Below, piece after piece: positions 1 to 7,442 of a DNA stretch of 64,000 nucleotides. Numbering within the stretch: the first letter of the stretch is position 1; each line of letters starts with the position of its first letter. The notes under the pieces are model-generated. The model was given only the letters and a program-made list of their open reading frames with translations. It searched no databases and was not told the origin of the DNA. Source of the DNA: a bacterium. GTDB lineage: Bacteria; Oederibacteriota; Muellerivitia; Muellerivitales; Muellerivitaceae. Both the position numbers and the translations under genes were made by a program. The stretch is from NCBI GenBank assembly GCA_035549195.1, contig DASZRK010000076.1:1-64000 (forward strand), written 5' to 3'.

Positions 1-317
1 GTGGCAGTTGCCGTGGCCGTGTTGGTGGCAGTGTTTGAAGCAGTATTCGTCGCCGTACTGGTTGCTGTGTTCGAAGCGGTGTTCGTCGCAGTACCGGTTG
101 CTGTATTCGTGGCGGTATTCGTCGCTGTATTGCTGGCCGTATTGGTCGCTGTAGAGGTGGGGGTATTGGTGGCGGTCGCCGTGGCTGTATTTGTTGCCGT
201 GTTGGTCGCTGTCAAAGTAGCAGTGTTCGTGGCAGTTGCCGTGGCCGTGTTGGTGGCAGTGTTTGAAGCAGTATTCGTCGCCGTACTGGTTGCTGTGTTC
301 GAAGCGGTGTTCGTCGC
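1..317. repeat. Exact 89-bp direct repeat, period 228 bp, inside the Thr-rich tract
   Basis: Bases 1-89 recur without a mismatch at 229-317, so the period is 228 bp (76 codons, in frame). The first mismatch is at 90 versus 318. Similar but diverged blocks occur near 530-640 and 690-760. The exact copy indicates a recent in-frame duplication or recombination in the tract. An assembly duplication is the alternative. Confidence 0.85.
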
Positions 318-1035
318 GGTATTACTAGCCGTATTGGTCGCCGTCGAGGTGGCAGTCCTAGTGGCGGTCGCCGTAGCTGTATTCGTGGCCGTGTTGCTGG
401 CAGTATTCGAAGCGGTGTTCGTCGCTGTGTTTGTGGCCGTATTCGTCGCAGTGTCGGTCGCTGTCAAGGTGGCGGTCCTGGTAGCAGTTGCCGTATCTGT
501 ATTTGTGGCCGTGTTGCTGGCGGTATTGGTGGCCGTGTTCGTGGCAGTGTTTGAGGCCGTGTTCGTCGCCGTACTGGTTGCCGTATTCGAAGCGGTGTTC
601 GTCGCCGTGTTACTGGCCGTATTGGTCGCTGTAGAAGTAGCGGTACGAGTGGCTGTATTCGTGGCCGTGTTGCTGGAGGTATTGGTAGCCGTGTTCGTGG
701 CAGTGTTTGAGGCCGTGTTAGTGGCAGTATTCGTCGCCGTATTGCTGGCCGTGTTTGTCGCCGTCGATGTAGCGGTCTTGGTGGCGGTCGCCGTAGTTGT
801 ATTCGTGGCCGTGTTTGTCGCCGTCAAGGTGGCGGTCCTGGTGGCGGTTGCCGTGGCCGTATTGCTAGGGGTGCTTGTCGCTGTTGAAGTAGCGGTACGA
901 GTGGCGGTGTTTGTCGCAGTTTGTGTGGCTGTATTCGAAACGGTAGATGTCGGGGTCCGCGTCACAGTATTGGTTGGAGTTAACGTTGGGGTGAAGGTGG
1001 GAGTCCTGGTCGGCGTGGGGGTCGGGTTACAATTC
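1..1035 (-). repeat. Degenerate Thr-x-Thr-x coding repeat (6-12 bp unit)
   Basis: The stretch is built from alternating threonine codons and Ala, Asn, Ser, Arg, Lys or Leu codons on the minus strand, giving patterns such as TATNTATSTATN. The third codon positions vary while the amino-acid pattern holds, so selection appears to act on the protein. The same DNA gives an open Val/Ala/Phe frame on the plus strand, which is a mirror effect. Confidence 0.9.
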
Positions 1036-3008
1036 GCCGCATAGAATTCGACTGCCTGGGTCTCCGAACGAGTGCTTACCGTGGTATAGGTCACCGCATA
1101 TGAACCAGCGGCCCCTGCTATCTGATAATCCCCCTCCAAAGGACGAGCCCAAGCGGGATTCGTAATGGCCCAGGCTTGGACCTGGCTTCCTTGTGGTGTG
1201 ATGGCCCCATTGGCTCGTGGGTGGATCTCAGAAACTATCAAGGAATTATTGCCGAAAGTTTGAATGGTCATACTTGGACTTGTCCCATTGAAAGCCTGTT
1301 GGGCGCTACCGGTATTCCCGAGCGGGGCCGTTTGATCGATACCTGAAAAAACCATGGCTCCTGCGATCAAATTGGCCGCACCCGTCGGGACAATGACGAT
1401 GTCATGTGATAAACCATCGGTGGGCAGTTGAATGCCAGGTTCGAACAAAGTAAAAAATGCATCGGCTAAAAATCCAGTTCCGGTTACACCCATGGCAGGC
1501 GTAAGGTCCACACCGTTATAGGTCGCAGATGATATCCCGGTCGAATTCGACTGGAAGGTCACCTGAACCACCAAAAGTGGATTGACCACGTTCGTGGGAA
1601 TGGTCAAGGCCATGGTCACTGCGGCCGGTCCCGAAGCCTGGGAAACGCTGACAGCTTGTTGGAAGCTGATGGGGCAGGTGATATAGGACGTATTGGTCGG
1701 GGTCGCGGTGGGCGTTCCCGTGGGGGTCGCGGTCGGGGTATTCGTGGGCGTAAAGGTCAAAGTCCGGGTCGGGGTATTTGTGTAAACAGGCCCCTGACAT
1801 CCAACCGCGTAGATCACGTAATTGTTCGTGCCCGCTGTTCCTCCCGTGAAAGGGCTCAGCATGCTGTTCTGCGTGGTTGCGACCCCGACAGAATATTCGG
1901 TATTGGCGGCCCCCGTGGAATAACGGACCGTTCCCGTGGTCCCGGTCAGATAAAAAGCCAGCCAATAGCTCCCGGCCGTAAGTGCCGTAGGGGGCAAGGG
2001 CAAAGTGTTCAATCCAGCCGACAAGGGGACTTGCGCGGTCTGCCCCAGCAAGGAACCGGGAACCCCACCATTATCGGAATAGATCCCTAAAATACCCGTC
2101 ACGGCGGTAGCCGAGACCATGCTGATGCTCATGGAGGTGATCGTTGCGGAACTGGCCAAGGTATAAAGAGTACTGTCCTGGTTGGCGACCCGGTTCGCAC
2201 TGGTCGTGGTACCGGCGGTCGTCTTTCCAAAAGTGACGGGCGATACGCAGGCGGGAGTGGGTGTCGGGGTATTGCAGGATCCTCCGGTGACATATTGGAG
2301 GTTGTTCGCTCCGCCCGTAGCCGCGGTAAAACCGTAGTAGACCGTCGTCTGCCCGTAGAAGACATCATTGATGAGGTCACGGGTATAGGTCATGGTCTGG
2401 GGATTGCCCGCCGCATCCACCACGATCCAGTTCAAGGTCGTGCTGGACGCGTTCCATTGGATCGTAACGGCATGGACGGCGTTGTTGGCAATCTGGCCCG
2501 AAAAGGTATAGGGACAACTATTGCCTGGAGCCCCGAAATAAGCGCAGGTCTGGGTGGTCACCCCGTTCTGCCAGGCGGACATCACCCCGTTCGTCTGGTA
2601 GGTATTGATGGGAAAAGCCACGGAAGGCGTAATGGGATTGATGCCTGCGTAGCCCAAACAGAACCCACAAGGTTGTCCATTACCGCTGATGGCCGACAAA
2701 CCTCTGGGATCGTTCTGGAGAACGAAGGCGATGCCGTCCGCACCACCGGCTCCCGTTCCCAAGAAAATGTTGAAATGAAGTGTAAAGTCCTGCGTCAGAT
2801 CGACCGGGGTCGTGTTCCAAGCCGCGCCGCTTTGACCGCCAGTCGCCGTGGTCAAGGTCACGGCGGCGTTGGTCGCGGGACCAAGGGTGGCATCGCCGAC
2901 CACGGACCAGGAAGGACAGGTCTGGGCCATAAGAGTCGAAGCCCCGCTTGCGAACACAAGAAGGCAAAGCAAAACCGAGGTCGGTTTTAGGGAACGATGA
3001 GTGGACAA
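1..3008 (-). CDS. Secreted L-type lectin-domain protein with long Thr-rich repeat tract (3' end beyond the window)
   Basis: This minus-strand frame is open from a TTG codon at 3008 to the window edge, at least 1002 residues. Its first 28 residues form a signal peptide (core VLLCLLVFASG, cleavage after LMA). Residues about 30-235 resemble a bacterial L-type (legume-like) lectin, with the signature ADGIAFVLQNDPRG near residue 90 and a later Trp-containing strand. A second beta-rich domain (about 247-400), a short TPT linker (407-443) and a third beta-rich domain (443-655) follow. From about residue 658 the chain is almost only Thr-Ala-Thr-Asn/Ser/Arg/Lys repeats, probably an extended stalk. The start is preceded by AAGGGGAT with suitable spacing. 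Lectin domains of this type bind glycans; the ligand here is unknown. Frame consistency was checked at several points (1353, 1617, 2256) and in the repeat tract. The C-terminus, and thus any anchoring or sorting domain, is outside the window. Confidence 0.85.
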   Translation of the reverse strand, partial: MSTHRSLKPTSVLLCLLVFASGASTLMAQTCPSWSVVGDATLGPATNAAVTLTTATGGQSGAAWNTTPVDLTQDFTLHFNIFLGTGAGGADGIAFVLQNDPRGLSAISGNGQPCGFCLGYAGINPITPSVAFPINTYQTNGVMSAWQNGVTTQTCAYFGAPGNSCPYTFSGQIANNAVHAVTIQWNASSTTLNWIVVDAAGNPQTMTYTRDLINDVFYGQTTVYYGFTAATGGANNLQYVTGGSCNTPTPTPACVSPVTFGKTTAGTTTSANRVANQDSTLYTLASSATITSMSISMVSATAVTGILGIYSDNGGVPGSLLGQTAQVPLSAGLNTLPLPPTALTAGSYWLAFYLTGTTGTVRYSTGAANTEYSVGVATTQNSMLSPFTGGTAGTNNYVIYAVGCQGPVYTNTPTRTLTFTPTNTPTATPTGTPTATPTNTSYITCPISFQQAVSVSQASGPAAVTMALTIPTNVVNPLLVVQVTFQSNSTGISSATYNGVDLTPAMGVTGTGFLADAFFTLFEPGIQLPTDGLSHDIVIVPTGAANLIAGAMVFSGIDQTAPLGNTGSAQQAFNGTSPSMTIQTFGNNSLIVSEIHPRANGAITPQGSQVQAWAITNPAWARPLEGDYQIAGAAGSYAVTYTTVSTRSETQAVEFYAANCNPTPTPTRTPTFTPTLTPTNTVTRTPTSTVSNTATQTATNTATRTATSTATSTPSNTATATATRTATLTATNTATNTTTATATKTATSTATNTASNTATNTATNTASNTATNTATNTSSNTATNTATRTATSTATNTASNTATNTASNTATSTATNTASNTATNTATNTASNTATNTDTATATRTATLTATDTATNTATNTATNTASNTASNTATNTATATATRTATSTATNTASNTATNTASNTATSTATNTASNTATNTATATATNTATLTATNTATNTATATATNTPTSTATNTASNTATNTATNTATGTATNTASNTATSTATNTASNTATNTATATA

Positions 3009-3012
3009 AGTG

Positions 3013-3082
3013 TGGTTATCCCCTTCCCTTTTTCCAAAAAAGCAAAAAAGGGACCGGCTTATGCCCCTTCGCTGACAAGGGG
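3013..3082 (-). promoter_or_regulatory. Structured 5' leader of the lectin gene, two hairpins around the Shine-Dalgarno
   Basis: Read on the minus strand, CCCCTT (3077-3082 complement) can pair with AAGGGG (3064-3069 complement) across a 7-base loop. A second stem joins the complement of 3045-3053 with that of 3025-3033 (TCCCTTTTT with AAAAAGGGA) and covers the upstream part of the ribosome site. The Shine-Dalgarno copy AAGGGG is identical to the 3' arm of the first hairpin, so CCCCTT could pair with either. This suggests translational control; no known riboswitch class was recognised. Confidence 0.4.
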
Positions 3083-3376
3083 ACATATCATTTTTCAGGC
3101 GTTTTCGGCTCAATACAAGGAATCCCTGACCCAAGGAATGATAAAGGTTAAACGGAGGTAAACCATTTCCTTTATCGTTCAAATTGTATCGGCTTTTTCT
3201 AAAAATCCAAGTGAGCTCGGGTGGTAAAAATCCCATATTTTGGGCAGTTTTTGCCTCTTCCCTAATTTTTTTGGGGTATTTCTAAGTAACCACCCTTGAC
3301 ACACGTCCCTGGATACTTTTTTCCCACCTGAGTAGTTTCAACACCTTCATTGCCTTCCAGCCAGGGGAAAATCCCT
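3083..3376. other. AT-richer intergenic stretch with no gene recognised
   Basis: No open frame with coding character or ribosome site is seen. A TTGACA hexamer at 3296-3301 has no fitting -10 box at normal spacing. The promoter of the leftward lectin gene should lie here, but none of the candidates is convincing. Confidence 0.4.
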
Positions 3377-3394
3377 GTTTTTGGGCCCAAAAAC
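3377..3394. promoter_or_regulatory. Perfect 18-bp palindrome upstream of the NHL lipoprotein gene
   Basis: GTTTTTGGGCCCAAAAAC is a perfect dyad without a spacer, 12 bp upstream of the sigma-54-type promoter. A second small dyad (AGGG-6-CCCT) adjoins it on the left. It could be an operator or activator site. The position is closer than usual for a sigma-54 enhancer site, so its role is uncertain. Confidence 0.4.
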
Positions 3395-3405
3395 GACTGT
3401 GTCAC

Positions 3406-3422
3406 TTGGCACCACTGTTGCG
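3406..3422 (+). promoter_or_regulatory. Sigma-54 (-24/-12) promoter
   Basis: TTGGCACCACTGTTGCG matches the RpoN consensus TTGGCAC-N5-TTGC with the GG and GC dinucleotides exactly 12 bases apart. Transcription would start near 3432, leaving a leader of about 43 bases before the lipoprotein start at 3475. This makes that gene dependent on an activator ATPase not encoded in the window. Confidence 0.6.
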
Positions 3423-3474
3423 TTAAGTGAGGTGAGGCCGGAAATATCGGTCATCCCAATCAGGAAGGTGTCCC

Positions 3475-4419
3475 ATGAAGAACATCCGAACCATCTCCAG
3501 CCTCTCCCTCTTGCTAGGGTTACTCCTTCAAGGGTGCGGGCACCTGGACACGCCTTTTGCCCCGGGAGCAACCACCACGGCGGCCGGCCCCGCTCCTTTT
3601 ACCGCTCCTGTTTTTAACAAGACCTTCTCGCCGGTCCAGGATACCCAATCGTCCTACCCAAGCGGGATCGCTTGCGATACGGCCAACCATTTCCTCTACG
3701 TGACCGACATGGCCCTGAACCAGGTCTTCAAGATGGACATGAATGGGAACCGTTTAGGACAGTGGGGAAACCTTGGTCCCAATGCCCTGGACCAGCCGCA
3801 AGGTATCGCGGTGCATAACGGAAATGTCTATGTGGCGGACTCGGGGAACGCTCGGATCGTGGAATTCGATCCCAACGGGAATCTCATTGCGACGCTTCAG
3901 CCGACAGAAGGTGAATATTATCTCTTCATTTATCCGACGGGTGTTTTCTTCGATAACCAGGGCAACCTTTATGTCGCGGACAATTCGGATAGCATCTACC
4001 GGTTCGATCAGACACTGACACTGACGGGTCAATTCAATGGGAATGGCAGCATGAATTTCCCGGCGAACGCCAGTGAGGATACCAACGGCAACATCTATGT
4101 GGCGAATTACGACTCGGATCAGGTCCTGAAACTCGCATCCAGCGGAAACCTGATCGCCACTTGGGGCCAAACGGGCTCCGCGGCCGGTCAATTCAGCGGT
4201 CCGGCCGACGTTAAGGTCGACGGTTCCGGAAAAGTTTATGTGGTGGATTCGCTCAATGACCGGGTCGAGACCTTCGATGCCAATGGGAACTTCCTGGCAC
4301 AATTCGGGACTGCTCAAGGGCTGAGCGAACCGAACGGAATGACGATGGACTCCAACGGGAACATCTTCGTGGCGGATACTGGGAACGGTCGGATCGTCGA
4401 GTACTCTCCGGCCAATTAA
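3475..4419 (+). CDS. NHL-repeat beta-propeller lipoprotein
   Basis: The 314-residue protein starts with a lipoprotein signal (core LLLGLLL, Cys21 in LLQGC) and should be anchored in the outer or inner membrane facing the periplasm or exterior. The rest consists of about six NHL blades, each with a pattern such as GIAVHNGNVYVADSGNARIVEFD (blades near residues 55-100, 100-145, 150-195, 195-240, 240-285 and 285-314), which form a six-bladed propeller. NHL propellers bind proteins, glycans or lipids and some have lyase activity; no catalytic residues can be assigned here. AGGAAGG lies 6 bases before the ATG. It is the only plus-strand gene in this area and has a sigma-54-type promoter, so it is probably expressed under a particular condition. 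Confidence 0.85.
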   Translation: MKNIRTISSLSLLLGLLLQGCGHLDTPFAPGATTTAAGPAPFTAPVFNKTFSPVQDTQSSYPSGIACDTANHFLYVTDMALNQVFKMDMNGNRLGQWGNLGPNALDQPQGIAVHNGNVYVADSGNARIVEFDPNGNLIATLQPTEGEYYLFIYPTGVFFDNQGNLYVADNSDSIYRFDQTLTLTGQFNGNGSMNFPANASEDTNGNIYVANYDSDQVLKLASSGNLIATWGQTGSAAGQFSGPADVKVDGSGKVYVVDSLNDRVETFDANGNFLAQFGTAQGLSEPNGMTMDSNGNIFVADTGNGRIVEYSPAN

Positions 4420-4444
4420 AGGGACGCCAAGGACCGGCGGCGGT

Positions 4445-4780
4445 TCAAAGGGCCACTTTCCTTGAATCGGCCCACAGGTTCTCAAGATCATAGAACCGCC
4501 TGGTCTCTTCGAGGAACACGTGGATCACGACATCCACGAAATCGAGGGTCCACCAGGAATTATCCTTGGAACGGCTCTGATAGGTGGGCTTCTCCTTCCC
4601 CTGGAACACCCACGACAAATGATCCACGATCGCGTTGACCTGGGTCGTGGATGAACCTGAACAGACCACCAAGAAGTCGGCATAGGAGACGATCTCCCTG
4701 ACATCCAGAACCTGGATGTCCATGGCTTTTTTATCTTCCAATGCCTCCACCATTCTTCGGATGTTCAGCGGTAGGTCCAT
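4445..4780 (-). CDS. rsfS: Ribosomal silencing factor RsfS
   Basis: The 111-residue protein is of normal length for the RsfS/Iojap (DUF143) family. Recognisable motifs are DIQVLDVREIVSYADFLVVCSGSS near the N-terminus and WWTLDFVDVVIHVFLEETRRFYDLENLW near the C-terminus. RsfS binds ribosomal protein L14 and blocks joining of the 50S and 30S subunits when nutrients are low. It is the last gene of a minus-strand run with comFB-like, nadD, dnaK and a J-protein gene; nadD-rsfS linkage is common in bacteria. It lies two bases after the comFB-like stop codon. The ribosome site is weak, so translation probably depends on coupling. Confidence 0.95.
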   Translation of the reverse strand: MDLPLNIRRMVEALEDKKAMDIQVLDVREIVSYADFLVVCSGSSTTQVNAIVDHLSWVFQGKEKPTYQSRSKDNSWWTLDFVDVVIHVFLEETRRFYDLENLWADSRKVAL

Positions 4781-4782
4781 TC

Positions 4783-5061
4783 TCAGTTCTTTCCCTTTTG
4801 GGGGTTGGAACGTACTTTCTCGATAGCCCGGGAAAGCGCAACGAGGATATCCGTCCTGAATTGCTGTCGCATTTCCTCCACCCGAGTGAATAAATGACCC
4901 CGTTCGGTCACCACATATTTAGGTGGAAGGTGATTCAATGCGTAGGCCAGGACATCCAGCCTCGCCTTTTCATCCAGGTCGAGATCACGGTAATTGGGCT
5001 CGTTCAAAAGTTCGTCGAGCGATCTGCGGACTGTCTCCTCCATGAAATTCACGATCTGCAT
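4783..5061 (-). CDS. ComFB-family protein
   Basis: The 92-residue product carries the ComFB pattern: NFMEETVRRSLDELL at the start and DVLAYALNHLPPKYVVTERGH in the middle. The ATG at 5061 follows AGGGGG that overlaps the nadD stop codon; a longer reading into nadD has no family support. ComFB was named from the late-competence operon of Bacillus, where its role is unclear. Family members in cyanobacteria have been reported as c-di-GMP receptors. The zinc-binding cysteines of the Bacillus protein are absent here. The window also encodes a membrane diguanylate cyclase, which makes a c-di-GMP link conceivable but unproven. Confidence 0.75.
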   Translation of the reverse strand: MQIVNFMEETVRRSLDELLNEPNYRDLDLDEKARLDVLAYALNHLPPKYVVTERGHLFTRVEEMRQQFRTDILVALSRAIEKVRSNPQKGKN

Positions 5062-5068
5062 GGGCCCC

Positions 5069-5692
5069 CTACAAGTAAAGTTTTTGATTGTGGATGAATT
5101 GTTCGACCGCCTCAGGGACAAGGTACTTGATGCTTTTCCATTCCCGGACCTTCCGGCGGATATCGCTGGCACTGATCTCGAGCATTGGCATCTCTTCGAT
5201 CAGGACGTTCTCCACCAATGCTGTTGCGAATTCGAAATTTTCAGACGAAAGGAAGTTTTGGTTGAAGATCCTCTGGGCGTCATAGCCCGGTCTCGAAACC
5301 GCGATGAACCTGCACAATTTCAAAAGTTCCCCAATATTTTTCCACTTACCGATCTCGGCCAGCATATCGGCCCCGACGATGAAATAGATACCGACCTTGC
5401 CTTCATATAGTTGGGAGAAATATCGGACCGTATCGATCGAATAGGATTTTCCACCTCTGTCGACCTCAACAGTCGAAACATCGAAACAAGGATTACTGAC
5501 CGTCGCCAAATGGACCATGATGGCCCTTTTGAAGGCCGAAACCAGCTCATCGGATTGCTTGTGAGGGGGTGTGTGGGTCGGAACAAAAATGACCTTATCC
5601 AGGTCATATTTGGCCCGGATTCCCTCGGCAATGGCCAAATGCCCGAAATGGATGGGATTAAATGTCCCACCAAAAAGTGCGATCGACTTCAT
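5069..5692 (-). CDS. nadD: Nicotinate-nucleotide adenylyltransferase
   Basis: NadD joins nicotinate mononucleotide to ATP to make deamido-NAD in NAD synthesis. The 207-residue sequence begins with the nucleotidyltransferase motif GGTFNPIHFGHL, has FVPTHTPPHKQ for the substrate pocket, and ends with ISASDIRRKVREW, the second signature of the family. Length is normal. The ATG overlaps the dnaK stop by four bases (ATGA), so the two are translationally coupled. Confidence 0.96.
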   Translation of the reverse strand: MKSIALFGGTFNPIHFGHLAIAEGIRAKYDLDKVIFVPTHTPPHKQSDELVSAFKRAIMVHLATVSNPCFDVSTVEVDRGGKSYSIDTVRYFSQLYEGKVGIYFIVGADMLAEIGKWKNIGELLKLCRFIAVSRPGYDAQRIFNQNFLSSENFEFATALVENVLIEEMPMLEISASDIRRKVREWKSIKYLVPEAVEQFIHNQKLYL

Positions 5693-7428
5693 CGGCCGTG
5701 GGAATCCCCGGGGTCTTTGAGGAACGAATCGATCATATCACCGGTCAAAAAGTCCCCTTCAGGGGACACCGTCGGCGCTGAGATCGGGGCCGACTCCTGG
5801 GCTCCTGCGGGTCTCTTGGCGGGCTTCTCGAAAGTAGCCTTATTCTCGGCCGGCGCGGAGGAAATGACCCGCCCCTTTGCACTTTGGACCAGGGTATCGA
5901 GTTCCTCCTTGCTCAAGCCGCTAGTGGCCGAAACCTTCATTTGTTGGAGCTGGCCCGTTGCAACGTTCTTGGCCGTCACATTCACGATCCCGTTCGAGTC
6001 GATGGAAAAGGTCACTTCGATCTGGACGGTACCCGCAGGGGCGGGGGGCAGGCCGATGAACGAGAAAAAACCGAGCGTCTTGTTGTTGCCCGCGAGTTTT
6101 GATTCTCCTTGAAGGACCTTGACATTGACCGAGGTTTGCATGTCCTTGACGGTCGAATAAAGTTTGCTCATTTTAGTGGGGACCGTCGTGTTACGCGGAA
6201 TGATCACGCTAAAGGTCCCCCCTAAAGTCTCGACTCCCAGGGACAAGGGCGTGACATCCAAGAGAAGGGCATTTCGAACGCTTCCATTGATGATACCGGC
6301 CTGGAGGGCCGCCCCCATGGCGACCGATTCATCCGGATTGATCTTCGTGTTGGGCTCTTTATTGAAGAACTTTTTAACGGCCTCCCGGACCTTCGGCATC
6401 CGGGTCATTCCGCCCACCAGGATGACATCCGTCAGATCATTGGGCGTCAAATTCGCGTCCCTTAGCGCTTTCTTACAGGGCTCCAATGACCTCTCCAGGA
6501 GGGGGGCGACCATCCCCTCGAATTCTTCCCGGGACAAGCCATAGGCAAGGTTCAATGGGGTACCTTCTCGTTTCGTAATGAAGGGGAGGTTGATCTCCGC
6601 GGTCGCCGCGGTCGACAAGTCACATTTCGCCTTTTCTGCCGACTCTCTGATCCGCTGAAGCGCGATCGGCTCGTCCCTCAGGTCGATACCATGCTCCGCC
6701 TTGAACTTTTCAAGGACCCATTGCATGATCGCTTGATCAAAATCATCCCCACCCAAATGGGTGTCCCCACAAGTCGCCAAAACCCGGTAAAGACCGTTCA
6801 AAAGCTCGAGGATGGTCACGTCTAAGGTCCCGCCGCCCAGGTCGTAGACAGCGACCTTTTGGTTCTTTTTCGTGTCGAAATCATAAGCAAGTGCGGCCGC
6901 CGTTGGTTCGTTGATGATCCGCAAAACCTCGAACCCTGCGATCTTGCCGGCATCTTTTGTCGCCTGGCGCTGGGAATCATTGAAGTAGGCCGGAACAGTG
7001 ACAACCGCATTGGATATCTTTTCACCGAGGCGGGCTTCAGCATCCTGTTTCAATTTCTGAAGGATGATCGCCGATATCTCCTCAGGGGATTTTAATTGGT
7101 CGTCCAATTTGACGCGAATGTCCCCGTTCTCGGCCCCATCCAAGTCGTATGAAACGAGGGTCTTGTCCTTTTGAACGTCTTCGTCATTGATCTTTTTGCC
7201 GATGAACCGTTTGATGGAAGAAACGGTCCCCTTGGGATTTGTCACGGCCTGATGTTTGGCGTCCAAACCAACCAACCAAGTCCTTTGGGCGGTGAAGGCC
7301 ACGATCGAAGGGGTCGTGTGATAACCGTCCCCATTGGCCAATACCTGCGGCTCCCCTCCGTTCAGGTAAGCAACGCATGAATTGGAAGTCCCAAGATCGA
7401 TCCCGACAACGATACCTTTATCACCCAT
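5689..7428 (-). CDS. Short DnaK-type Hsp70 chaperone
   Basis: The 579-residue protein has the full Hsp70 ATPase domain: GIDLGTSNSCVAY near residue 9, DLGGGTLDVTILE near 195, and VGGMTRMPKVREAV near 340. The substrate domain follows (about 390-500). The helical lid is shortened compared with the roughly 640 residues of canonical DnaK, and no EEVD-like tail is present; the end instead reads EGDFLTGDMIDSFLKDP. It is therefore likely a second, specialised Hsp70 rather than the housekeeping chaperone. Its partner is probably the J-domain/TPR protein encoded just upstream (14-base gap). No grpE or CIRCE element was seen. HscA is an alternative, but there are no iron-sulfur assembly genes next to it. 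Confidence 0.85.
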   Translation of the reverse strand: MGDKGIVVGIDLGTSNSCVAYLNGGEPQVLANGDGYHTTPSIVAFTAQRTWLVGLDAKHQAVTNPKGTVSSIKRFIGKKINDEDVQKDKTLVSYDLDGAENGDIRVKLDDQLKSPEEISAIILQKLKQDAEARLGEKISNAVVTVPAYFNDSQRQATKDAGKIAGFEVLRIINEPTAAALAYDFDTKKNQKVAVYDLGGGTLDVTILELLNGLYRVLATCGDTHLGGDDFDQAIMQWVLEKFKAEHGIDLRDEPIALQRIRESAEKAKCDLSTAATAEINLPFITKREGTPLNLAYGLSREEFEGMVAPLLERSLEPCKKALRDANLTPNDLTDVILVGGMTRMPKVREAVKKFFNKEPNTKINPDESVAMGAALQAGIINGSVRNALLLDVTPLSLGVETLGGTFSVIIPRNTTVPTKMSKLYSTVKDMQTSVNVKVLQGESKLAGNNKTLGFFSFIGLPPAPAGTVQIEVTFSIDSNGIVNVTAKNVATGQLQQMKVSATSGLSKEELDTLVQSAKGRVISSAPAENKATFEKPAKRPAGAQESAPISAPTVSPEGDFLTGDMIDSFLKDPGDSHGR

Positions 7429-7442
7429 GGACCCGCATCTCC

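Noticed and set aside
1-1035. CRISPR array
   Set aside because: The repeats are short codon-level units without constant repeat/spacer spacing, and they are translated in frame; no cas genes are present.
1-1044. Long plus-strand open frame of Val-Ala-Val-Phe repeats
   Set aside because: It is the antisense image of the Thr-rich tract of the lectin-type gene; it has no ribosome site and no sequence beyond the mirror pattern.
3009-3120. c-di-GMP (GEMM) riboswitch before the lectin gene
   Set aside because: Two hairpins are present, but the conserved GEMM core segments and tetraloop-receptor pattern could not be found.
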